From Cupriavidus sp. WGlv3 (GTDB lineage Bacteria > Pseudomonadota > Gammaproteobacteria > Burkholderiales > Burkholderiaceae): 64,000 bases of DNA. A program made the translations under genes and the position numbers. Positions within the stretch are counted from its first letter, which is position 1; the number at the start of each line of letters is the position of its first letter. Of this stretch, positions 26,980 to 33,978 are shown in pieces. The stretch is from NCBI RefSeq assembly GCF_023952475.1, contig NZ_JALHRX010000006.1, positions 1-64,000 of the forward strand, read 5' to 3'. The notes under the pieces were generated by a model. The model searched no databases. It was not told the origin of the DNA and was given only the letters and a program-made list of their open reading frames with translations.

Positions 26980-27453
26980 TCAGCCCCGCCCTCGGGTGAC
27001 CGAGTACTGCAGCGTCGATGGCTGCAACATGGCATCGAAGCTGACCGGCTCGCGCGCTGGCCCCACCAGCAGCACCGCGCTGATGCCAAAGCACAGCACG
27101 CTGGTGGCCCGCTCGTTGACCGACAGCGCGACGTTGACGTTCTGCAAGCGCGGCTCATGGCGCTCGATCGCATTGCGCAACGACTGGCAGATGTACTGGC
27201 GGTCATCGAAGCTGGCCAGGCTCAGCCCCGCGAAGTCATTGAGCCCATAGGTCAGCAGCGACCGCCGGCATTCGGGCAAGCCGTTGAAATCGGCATCCTC
27301 ATGGACGATGCGCGTGTTCAGCAGCGACTCGATGTCGCGGGCAACCGTTGCCTTCAGCTCCTCCAGCGACAATTGCCGCAGCGCGCTGGGCAGCGGCGCG
27401 TGCGGCTCGTCGTCGAAGAGCTTGTCGAGCAGGCTGGGCTCAAAGCCTTTCAT
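26980..27453 (-). CDS. tssE: T6SS baseplate protein TssE (gp25-like)
   Basis: 157 residues from ATG 27453; a further in-frame ATG upstream at 27495 lies in the hairpin region and is unlikely. The gp25-like fold is recognised by SLLDKLFDD near the start, VARDIESLLNTRI (residues 38-50) and YGLNDFAGLSLAS. The C-terminal half holds the phage gp25/W-like strand pattern ending VSFDAMLQPSTLQYSV. TssE contacts the first sheath ring. It lies between hcp and tssF in the leftward operon, behind a strong hairpin (27471-27494). Confidence 0.95.
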   Translation of the reverse strand: MKGFEPSLLDKLFDDEPHAPLPSALRQLSLEELKATVARDIESLLNTRIVHEDADFNGLPECRRSLLTYGLNDFAGLSLASFDDRQYICQSLRNAIERHEPRLQNVNVALSVNERATSVLCFGISAVLLVGPAREPVSFDAMLQPSTLQYSVTRGRG

Positions 27454-27470
27454 GGGAGCGAACAAGCAAA

Positions 27471-27494
27471 TGCCGCGGCAACGCTGCCGCGGCA
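27471..27494 (-). terminator. Strong hairpin in hcp-tssE spacer, possible attenuator
   Basis: Two identical self-complementary decamers TGCCGCGGCA (27471-27480 and 27485-27494) pair across a 4-base loop. CAAGC/GCTTG flanks can extend the stem after small bulges. In the direction of transcription (minus) it comes about 20 bases after the hcp stop and is followed by TTTGCTTGTT, a weak T-rich stretch. It would lower read-through from hcp into tssE, or protect the 3' end of an hcp mRNA. Confidence 0.55.
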
Positions 27495-27513
27495 AGGCTT
27501 GACTGCAGGAACG

Positions 27514-28017
27514 TCAAACCGAGTAGGTCTTGTCGTTCTTGGTCAGGCTCCAGGCGCCCTGCGAGTTGCCGCCCTGGTTGCCACCGATCTTCTGCTGCGT
27601 GTACTTCCACTGCACGGCAGCGTACTTCAGCGTGAAGCTGTCGCTCGGAATGCCCTCGGCAACCACGTTGGCCGCCACCGCGCCCAGGATGGCGTTCTTC
27701 AGCTTGATTTCCAGGTACTTGACCCGCTTGCCTTCACCGTCGGCACGCAGGAAGTCGATGGTGACCTCGTCGAACGTGGTGCCACCCGACACGTGCTGGT
27801 ACAGCAGCGGGCTGACCACGTCCAGATCCTTGGTGAACACCATCTCGCCATGTTCGCAGCGCTCGGCGGTATGGCCGCCCGCGGTGGACGCGGTAGCCGA
27901 ACGCGGCTGCGTGATGCTGTGCTTCCAGGTGTTGACCTCGATCCAGTCCTTGTGGTCCTTGTCTTGCGATTCGCCCTTGATTGCCGGGCTGCCGAACTTG
28001 ACGTAGATATCCTTCAT
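27514..28017 (-). CDS. hcp: T6SS tube protein Hcp (TssD)
   Basis: 167 residues, standard Hcp length and start (MKDIYVKFGSPAIKGES, then HKDWIEVNTWKHSITQP). Other marks are DVVSPLLYQHVSGGTTFDEVTIDF and the C-terminal KYTQQKIGGNQGG. Hcp hexamers stack to form the expelled inner tube and can bind small effectors in their lumen. A good ribosome site (GAGGG, 7 bases before ATG) and flanking hairpins on both sides fit a gene expressed well above its neighbours. Confidence 0.97.
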   Translation of the reverse strand: MKDIYVKFGSPAIKGESQDKDHKDWIEVNTWKHSITQPRSATASTAGGHTAERCEHGEMVFTKDLDVVSPLLYQHVSGGTTFDEVTIDFLRADGEGKRVKYLEIKLKNAILGAVAANVVAEGIPSDSFTLKYAAVQWKYTQQKIGGNQGGNSQGAWSLTKNDKTYSV

Positions 28018-28054
28018 GGAAAGACCCTCGATGAAAATCGCTATTTAGGCTTCT

Positions 28055-28070
28055 TGCCAGTTTCCTGGCA
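28055..28070 (-). promoter_or_regulatory. GNRA-tetraloop hairpin in the hcp leader
   Basis: On the minus strand TGCCAG (28070-28065) and CTGGCA (28060-28055) enclose GAAA, a stable GNRA tetraloop, 38 bases upstream of the hcp start codon. It could stabilise an hcp mRNA 5' end or mark a processing site. Function is not known. Confidence 0.35.
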
Positions 28071-28111
28071 TTGCTAGGTACTGCGCCCGCATTCCCCCGC
28101 AGGGATCGCGG

Positions 28112-29602
28112 TCAGGAGTTTGCCGCTTTCGGCAAATCCGCAACCAGCCGCAGCGAGATCGAAAGTTCATCAAGCTGGAAGTGCGGGCGCAGGAAGGCGA
28201 CGGAGCGGTAGGTGCCCGGCTTGCCCGGTACCTCCGACACCTGGATCGAGGCTTCCCGCAGGGGGAACTGAGCCTTCTGCTCCTGGCTGGCGTTATCGTC
28301 CAGCAGAACGTATTGGGAGATCCAGCGGTTCAGGAAGCTCTCCACGTTCTGCGCTGAAGCAAAGCTGCCGATCTTGTCGCGCATCATGGCCTTCAGGTAA
28401 TGCGCCACGCGCGACACCGAGAAGATGTACTGCAGCTGAGCCGACAGCACGGCATTGGCGTTGGCGCTGTCGGTGTTGTACTTCTTCGGCTTCTGCACCG
28501 ACTGGGCGGCGAAGAACGCGGCATAGTCCGAGTTCTTGCAGTGCACCAGCGGGATGAAGCCGAGGTCGCTCAGTTCCTTCTCGCGGCGGTCGGTGATAGC
28601 GATCTCGGTGGGGCACTTGAGTGCGATCTCGCCGTCGTCGGTCTTGAAGGTATGGGTCGGCAGGTCCTCGACCAGGCCGCCGCCTTCGACGCCGCGGATG
28701 GCTGCGCACCAGCCAAAATCCTCAAAGGCCGCGGTCAGCCGCGCGCCGAAGGCCCAGGCGGCGTTGCACCACAGGTACTTGCCATGGTCGGTGCCATCAA
28801 CGTCCTCGACGAAATTGAAGCCCTCGACCGTGGTGCCGTCCTTCGGGTTGTACGGCAGGCGCCCCAGGAAGCGCGGCATGGTCAGGCCAACGTAGCGCGA
28901 ATCCTCGGATTCGCGGAACGACTTCCACTTGGCATATTCGACGGTATCGAAGACCTTGGCCAGATCGCGCGGCTTGCCGAGATCGGCGAAGGTCTCCAGG
29001 CCGAGCAGTTCGGGCGACGCCGACGCAATGAACGGTGCGTGCGAGGCCGAGGCCACGTGCGACATCTGCTCGATGAAATACACGTCCTCGGGCTGGCGCG
29101 TAATCTCGTAGTCGCCGATAAGTGCGCCGAACGGTGCGCCGCCAAAGGTGCCGAACTCTTCTTCGTAGACCTTCTTGAACAGCGCGCTCTGGTCGAAGTC
29201 GATGGCGGTCTTGAAGTCACGCACCAGGTCGCGCTTGGTCGCGTTCAAGGCCTTGATCTTGATCATCGTGCCGGTCTGCGTCTCCTTGACCAGGTACGAC
29301 AGGCCGCGCCACGTGCTCTCCAGCTTCTGGAACTCCGGCGCATGCATCACGGCGCTGAGCTGGGCCGAGATCAGGCGATCCAGTTCGGCCACGCGCGCAT
29401 CCAGCGTCGCCGACAGGTTGTCAGACACCACCACGGTGCCGTCCAGCACCTGGCTGACCAGCTCGCCGATGATGTCCTTGGCGCGCGCATGCTCGGAATC
29501 CGACTTTGCCACCTTGCTTTGCTCGACGATCTCGTCGAGCAGGTTCAACGTGCCGACAGCCGCGCTGGGCTGGGCAACTGTAGCGGACTGGTTATCAAGC
29601 AT
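28112..29602 (-). CDS. tssC: T6SS sheath large subunit TssC (VipB/ImpC)
   Basis: 496 residues from ATG 29602, which gives MLDNQSATV and an 8-base overlap with tssB. An upstream in-frame ATG at 29629 would add nine residues. Family marks include ESTWRGLSYLVKETQTG (about 85-101), the FGAPFGALIGDYE segment and the C-terminal SIQVSEVPGKPGTYRSVAFLRPHFQLDEL. TssB-TssC heterodimers build the contractile sheath that ClpV recycles. Length is normal for the family. Confidence 0.97.
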   Translation of the reverse strand: MLDNQSATVAQPSAAVGTLNLLDEIVEQSKVAKSDSEHARAKDIIGELVSQVLDGTVVVSDNLSATLDARVAELDRLISAQLSAVMHAPEFQKLESTWRGLSYLVKETQTGTMIKIKALNATKRDLVRDFKTAIDFDQSALFKKVYEEEFGTFGGAPFGALIGDYEITRQPEDVYFIEQMSHVASASHAPFIASASPELLGLETFADLGKPRDLAKVFDTVEYAKWKSFRESEDSRYVGLTMPRFLGRLPYNPKDGTTVEGFNFVEDVDGTDHGKYLWCNAAWAFGARLTAAFEDFGWCAAIRGVEGGGLVEDLPTHTFKTDDGEIALKCPTEIAITDRREKELSDLGFIPLVHCKNSDYAAFFAAQSVQKPKKYNTDSANANAVLSAQLQYIFSVSRVAHYLKAMMRDKIGSFASAQNVESFLNRWISQYVLLDDNASQEQKAQFPLREASIQVSEVPGKPGTYRSVAFLRPHFQLDELSISLRLVADLPKAANS

Positions 29603-30110
29603 CGTCGCCACCGTTCCTGGCATTGGCACCGAGCTTTTGCAGCGACTCGGTATTGGTCAGCACTTCCGAGAGCAGGTCTTCCAGCTTGTCGTTGCCTGCC
29701 AGTTTGTTGCGCAGGTCGGCCAGCTTGGAGCGGGCTTCAAGCAGCTTGCGCAGCGGCTCGATCTGCTCGACCACGGCTTCCGGATTGAAGTCTTCGAGGG
29801 AATGGAACTTCAGGTCCACGCCAAACTTGCCGCCTTCCTCGGAAAGCGTGTTCGGCACCTGGAACGCCGCGCGCGGCTCGATGCCGGCCATCACGTCGTC
29901 GAAGTTGTCGCGATCGATATTGACGAACTTGCGGTCGCGCAGCTTGGGCTGCGCCACTTCCGACTGGCCCGACAGGTCAGCCACCACGCCCACGACAAAG
30001 GGCAGTTCCTTCTGCTCGATGGCATCGCCCTTCTCGACGTCGTACGTCAGTTGCACACGCGGGGGACGCACCTTCTGCAGGCGCTTCTGGACACTTTCTT
30101 TCTTGGCCAT
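29595..30110 (-). CDS. tssB: T6SS sheath small subunit TssB (VipA/ImpB)
   Basis: 171 residues from ATG 30110, with GGAG seven bases upstream; an adjacent in-frame GTG at 30113 is less likely. The N-terminus AKKESVQKRLQKVRPPRVQLTYDVE and the LPFVVGVVADLSGQSE segment are diagnostic. The C-terminal helix (LRKLLEARSKLADLRNKLAGND) contains the region that interacts with TssC. It begins the sheath-baseplate part of the operon, 36 bases after the TPR lipoprotein gene. Confidence 0.97.
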   Translation of the reverse strand: MAKKESVQKRLQKVRPPRVQLTYDVEKGDAIEQKELPFVVGVVADLSGQSEVAQPKLRDRKFVNIDRDNFDDVMAGIEPRAAFQVPNTLSEEGGKFGVDLKFHSLEDFNPEAVVEQIEPLRKLLEARSKLADLRNKLAGNDKLEDLLSEVLTNTESLQKLGANARNGGDDA

Positions 30111-30146
30111 CACTACTCTCCGATCTGGCGGAATCCGGTCTGGGAA

Positions 30147-30773
30147 TCAGCGCAGGGCGCCGAACGGGTCTGCGCTGCCGCCGCCCGCAGCCGCGGGCTG
30201 TGCCGGCTGCGCCGCGGCGGCGGTCGGCTTGGCCGGCGCGGCACGGCGGCGCGGCACCGGCTTGGCCACGGGCGCGGCATTCTTGTCGCGGGGGAACAGC
30301 ACTTGCTCGCCCAGGGTGTCGCGCAGCATCTGGGCCAGCAATTGGGCGTCGGAGCGGACGTCGCCAGCCAGGGCGCTGTCGGCGCGCAGTTCCTGCAGCG
30401 AGCGGCGCGCCACGCGCAGACCGCTGACCGCCAGCACGCTCTTGGCCTTGCGGTCGGTGGCGTCGCGCTGCAAAGCTTCTTCGGCCGCGACGATCGCCTG
30501 CGGATAGTGCTCGGCACCAAACTCGATTTGCGCCATGCGCGACCACGGTTCTTCGCGCGTCGGGTTGTTCTTGGCGATCTGCTCGAACAAGCTGATGGCC
30601 TGCTCGCGCTGTCCGCTTGCCAGGGCCGCTTCGGCCTCGGACATGCTCTGCTTGAACGACTCATCGCTCTGCGGCCCCGGGTTGGAGGTTGCGCAGCCGG
30701 CGAGCAGCACGGCGGTGCTGGCCAGCATCACCAGGGTGCGATGGATTCCTGACTTGGGCTTGTAGTCGTTCAC
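30147..30773 (-). CDS. TPR-like lipoprotein of the T6SS operon (possibly TagM-like)
   Basis: 208 residues from GTG 30773; the frame is open up to 30953 but only this start gives a proper lipoprotein signal, with the lipobox LAGC and acylated Cys at residue 27. A tetratricopeptide-like helical region follows (about 35-110: EAEAALASGQREQAISLFEQIAKNNP and YPQAIVAAEEALQRD). The C-terminal third is Ala/Pro-rich and ends GGSADPFGALR. Similar small TPR lipoproteins occur in Burkholderia-type T6SS clusters. It heads the leftward tssB operon and is divergent from tssJ, also a lipoprotein gene, so a role in outer-membrane assembly of the apparatus is inferred. Confidence 0.82.
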   Translation of the reverse strand: MNDYKPKSGIHRTLVMLASTAVLLAGCATSNPGPQSDESFKQSMSEAEAALASGQREQAISLFEQIAKNNPTREEPWSRMAQIEFGAEHYPQAIVAAEEALQRDATDRKAKSVLAVSGLRVARRSLQELRADSALAGDVRSDAQLLAQMLRDTLGEQVLFPRDKNAAPVAKPVPRRRAAPAKPTAAAAQPAQPAAAGGGSADPFGALR

Positions 30774-30879
30774 GGCGAGTCTCTGTGAAAGTTCAAGATT
30801 GCGGCGGGGCGATTCGGGCCTGGCCCTGGCAGGATTCCGTCTGGGAAAAGTGCCAAATGCCAATAATGTCAGAACTGTG

Positions 30880-30909
30880 TTGAACCCGAATTGGCCGGAA
30901 TAGTACACT
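30880..30909 (+). promoter_or_regulatory. Candidate promoter for tssJ-tssK-tssL
   Basis: TTGAAC at 30880-30885 and TACACT at 30904-30909 are separated by 18 bases in the AT-rich divergent spacer between the TPR lipoprotein gene and tssJ. The predicted leader is over 100 bases. No sigma54-type GG/GC element was found in this spacer. Confidence 0.35.
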
Positions 30910-31030
30910 CTGCCGCTTACGGCTGACAACAGATCGGCGGATATTGTCAGCATTAGTACTTTTTGGTAGTTCTCTACCGTTTTGTCGGATAAGTCTCCGT
31001 CTGCTGAATTAGATAGTTCTTACTTCTGTC

Positions 31031-31723
31031 ATGCGACAAATTGAATTCAGTCGGGAGCCGTACAGCGAGCCCGCCGCTCACGCCCGGCGCCACCACGTCA
31101 CAGGCCAGCGCGTCAGGCTGAGCGCGGGCCTGGCCGCGGCCGTTTGCATAGTGGCGCTGACAGGCTGCTCGGTCGGCGGCACTCTGCTGGCCGGCGCAGC
31201 CAGCGGCGCGCTGGAGGCTGTTGGCCTCAAGCCGTCCAACCTGCCGGAATCACAGAAGCCGCCCCGCGAAGTCCCGCTGAAGCTGTACGCCGGCAACAAC
31301 CTCAATGCAGCAGCCGATAACCGGCCGGCCGCCATTGTGGTGCGGCTCTACAAGCTGAAAGATCCCACCAGCTTCCTGCAGGCGCCGTTCGATACCTTCA
31401 TCGACCCGCAACGAGAGCAGAAGACACTCGGCGCTGACCTGGTACAAGTTAGAGAGATGACTCTAATTCCTGGCCAGCGCTATGAAATCGTGGAAAAGAT
31501 CACGCGCGAGGCGGGCACCTTCGGCGTGGTGGCGCTGTTTCGCAGCCCTGCCCCGCAGCGCTGGAAGTTCGCGTTCGACAGCGCCAGAAGCGAAAAGTCC
31601 GGCGTGACCATCGGTCTGCACGCCTGCGCCATGACGCTGACCGTGGGCGATGCCATCACGCCGGCCGGCGCCGCGGCCAGCAGCAATCTGAACCTGGTCT
31701 CGGCAGCCGGCTGCCGCACCTGA
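31031..31723 (+). CDS. tssJ: T6SS outer-membrane lipoprotein TssJ (VasD/SciN)
   Basis: 230 residues with an extended basic N-terminus and a lipobox LTGC (Cys46); alternative starts nearer the signal are possible. The TssJ transthyretin-like fold is recognised by VPLKLYAGNNLN, AIVVRLYKLKDPTSFLQAPF (about 99-118) and LIPGQRYEIVEKI. A C-terminal extension beyond the fold contains the Ala-rich end. TssJ docks the periplasmic end of TssM to the outer membrane. First gene of the divergent tssJKL operon. Confidence 0.95.
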   Translation: MRQIEFSREPYSEPAAHARRHHVTGQRVRLSAGLAAAVCIVALTGCSVGGTLLAGAASGALEAVGLKPSNLPESQKPPREVPLKLYAGNNLNAAADNRPAAIVVRLYKLKDPTSFLQAPFDTFIDPQREQKTLGADLVQVREMTLIPGQRYEIVEKITREAGTFGVVALFRSPAPQRWKFAFDSARSEKSGVTIGLHACAMTLTVGDAITPAGAAASSNLNLVSAAGCRT

Positions 31724-31762
31724 CGTAGCCGACAGGCACCAACAAGGACAACAAAGGCAAAC

Positions 31763-33109
31763 GTGAGTTATTCCGCCAAGATTCTGTGGGGCGAAGGCCT
31801 CTTCCTGCGGCCCCAGCATTTCCAGCGGCAGGACGCATATCATGAGTCGCGCCTGCACGCCACCGCGCAAGTGATCCAGCCCTACGGCTGGGGCGTGCGC
31901 AATGCCAGTTTTGACACTGATGCGCTCGCCAGCGGGGTGCTACGCGTAACCGAGCTGTCGCTGTTTTTCCCCGACGGCGAGCTGTATTCCGCGCCCCAGG
32001 CCGACGAGCTGCCACCGCCGGTGGTACTTGACGCGATTCCCGCCGGCACTTCGGAACTGACCTTCTACCTGACGCTGCAGCCGCTGCACGACGCCGGCGG
32101 CAACTACCGCGACGACGTGGAAGGATCGCTGTCGTCCCGCTATGTCGGCCTGCAGACCGAAACGTCGGACCTGTTCACGGAAGCCGAGCCGGCCGCCATC
32201 ACTTACCTGAAAAAGGCGGTGCGGCTGGTGGCCGAGTCCGAGCCGCGCGACCAGTTCATCTCCCTGCCGGTCGTGCGCATCCGGCGCGCCGCGACCGGCG
32301 GCTTTGAACTGGACGAGACTTTTGTCGCCCCCAGCCTGTCGATCAATGCGTCGGCCGTGCTGTACCTGCGCCTGCGGCGGCTGATCGATGCGCTGCAGGC
32401 CAAGGTCAATGCGCTGTACGGCTTCCATCGCGAACCCACCAAGAACATTATTGAGTTCCGCTCGGGCGATATCGCGTCGTTCTGGCTGCTGCACACTGCC
32501 AACGCCTCCTTCGCTGCGCTGGCGCACCTGTTCCACCATCCCGAACTGCATCCCGAGCGGTTGTTCCAGGAGATGCTGCGCCTGGCCGGCGCGCTGATGA
32601 CCTTTTCGAAGAGCCACACGCTGGCCGATCTTCCGATCTATGACCACGACAGTCCGGGCCCGGTCTTTGCGCGGTTGGACAGCATCATCCGCGACCTGCT
32701 CGATACCGTCATCTCCACGCGCTACTTCTCGATCGCGCTGGACGAGACCCGTCCCTCGTTCCATCTGGGGCGCCTGGATTCCGGCAAGATCGACGACAAG
32801 ACCAGTTTCTACCTGTCGGTCAGCGCGGACATGCCCGTGGCCGAACTGGTCGAGGCCATCCCCAGCCGCTTCAAGGTTGGCGCCCCGGACGATGTGGACA
32901 AGCTGGTGCTGTCGTCGATGCCGGGCGTGCCGTTGACCTACACGCCGCAGGTGCCGCCCGCGATCCCGGTGCGTCCGGGCGCTTGCTATTTCGCGATCGA
33001 GGCACGCGGCGCGATTTACGACCGCATGCTGCAGGCACAGACCATCACCATCTACACCCCGGCCGGCATCCGGGAACTCAAACTTGAACTGATAGCGGTG
33101 ACCTCATGA
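31763..33109 (+). CDS. tssK: T6SS baseplate-membrane connector TssK (VasE/ImpJ)
   Basis: 448 residues from GTG 31763 (AACGTGAGTTAT). The N-terminus SAKILWGEGLFLRPQHFQRQD is invariant in the family. Mid-region LPIYDHDSPG and the C-terminal CYFAIEARGAIYDRMLQAQTITIYTPAG also match. TssK trimers link the TssEFG wedges to the TssL/TssM cytoplasmic domains. The stop overlaps the tssL start by four bases (ATGA). Confidence 0.97.
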   Translation: MSYSAKILWGEGLFLRPQHFQRQDAYHESRLHATAQVIQPYGWGVRNASFDTDALASGVLRVTELSLFFPDGELYSAPQADELPPPVVLDAIPAGTSELTFYLTLQPLHDAGGNYRDDVEGSLSSRYVGLQTETSDLFTEAEPAAITYLKKAVRLVAESEPRDQFISLPVVRIRRAATGGFELDETFVAPSLSINASAVLYLRLRRLIDALQAKVNALYGFHREPTKNIIEFRSGDIASFWLLHTANASFAALAHLFHHPELHPERLFQEMLRLAGALMTFSKSHTLADLPIYDHDSPGPVFARLDSIIRDLLDTVISTRYFSIALDETRPSFHLGRLDSGKIDDKTSFYLSVSADMPVAELVEAIPSRFKVGAPDDVDKLVLSSMPGVPLTYTPQVPPAIPVRPGACYFAIEARGAIYDRMLQAQTITIYTPAGIRELKLELIAVTS

Positions 33110-33900
33110 GCGCTACCTCCACGCCTTCGCTGTTCGGCGCCTCGCCGGCCGGCCAGCCCTCTCCCGCCGCCGCAGGCTCGGCCGACGGCGCCATGCACGC
33201 CCGCACGCTGCTGGACCTGCTCTACGATGGCTTTTTCATGCTGTTCCTCCTGCGCAATGGCCAGCAGCCGGGCAGCGCCGAAGAGTTCCTGCAGAAGGTG
33301 CGCGACTTCCTCGATGATTTCGAGCGCGGCGCCAAGCGGCTCAACGTGGCGGCCGAAGACATCTTCGATGCCAAGTACGCGTTCTGCGCCGCCATCGACG
33401 AGACCATCCTGGCGTCGAACTTCAGCATCCGCAGCACGTGGGAGCGGCGGCCGCTGCAACTGGTACTGTTCGGCGAGCAACTGGCCGGCGAAGGCTTCTT
33501 CACCAAGCTGGAAGAACTGCGCGCGCACGGCGCGCCGCGCCTGCAGGCGCTGGAAGTCTTCCACATGTGCCTGCTGCTGGGGTTCCGCGGCAAGTACATC
33601 CTCGAAGGGCCCGAGAAACTGGCATACCTGACCGCGCGGCTTGGCGACGAGATCTCGGCGATCAAGGGCAAGCGCGCCGCCTTTGCGCCGCAATGGCCGA
33701 TCCCGGACAAGATCTCGCACGCACTCAAGCGCGAAACCCCGCTGTGGATTTTCGGCGCGGTCTTTGCACTGATCGCACTGCTGGCCTTCCTGGGGCTGTC
33801 GACCACGCTGCGCTCGCAGACCAGCGACACGCTGCAGGGCTACTCGCAGGTGATCAAGCTGGGGCCGCGTTATTCGCACCTGACCATCTCGCTGCCTTGA
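33106..33900 (+). CDS. tssL: T6SS inner-membrane protein TssL (DotU/VasF)
   Basis: 264 residues: a disordered Pro/Ala-rich start, the DotU cytoplasmic helical domain (LLDLLYDGFFMLFLL, then FCAAIDETILAS and FHMCLLLGFRGKYIL) and one C-terminal membrane helix (about 213-233, TPLWIFGAVFALIALLAFLG). The chain ends soon after, so it lacks the OmpA-like extension seen in some TssL proteins; the separate OmpA-domain protein at 10571 probably fills that need. ATGA overlap with tssK. Confidence 0.97.
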   Translation: MSATSTPSLFGASPAGQPSPAAAGSADGAMHARTLLDLLYDGFFMLFLLRNGQQPGSAEEFLQKVRDFLDDFERGAKRLNVAAEDIFDAKYAFCAAIDETILASNFSIRSTWERRPLQLVLFGEQLAGEGFFTKLEELRAHGAPRLQALEVFHMCLLLGFRGKYILEGPEKLAYLTARLGDEISAIKGKRAAFAPQWPIPDKISHALKRETPLWIFGAVFALIALLAFLGLSTTLRSQTSDTLQGYSQVIKLGPRYSHLTISLP

Positions 33901-33978
33901 TGCCGCGTTGATGCCATCGAAGGCGGTCCTGCCGTATCCAGGCCCGCATGCCGAATCCTCTAGCGCGACCCTGCTCCG

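Noticed and set aside
12683..30913. Shared 11-base string GTACACTCTGC upstream of 12766 and near 30903, first taken for a common T6SS operator
   Set aside because: In a window this size many chance pairs of 11-mers are expected and the flanks do not match.
30774..31030. Possible sigma54 promoter (TGGCA-like words) between the lipoprotein gene and tssJ
   Set aside because: No GG and GC elements with the required spacing were found on either strand.
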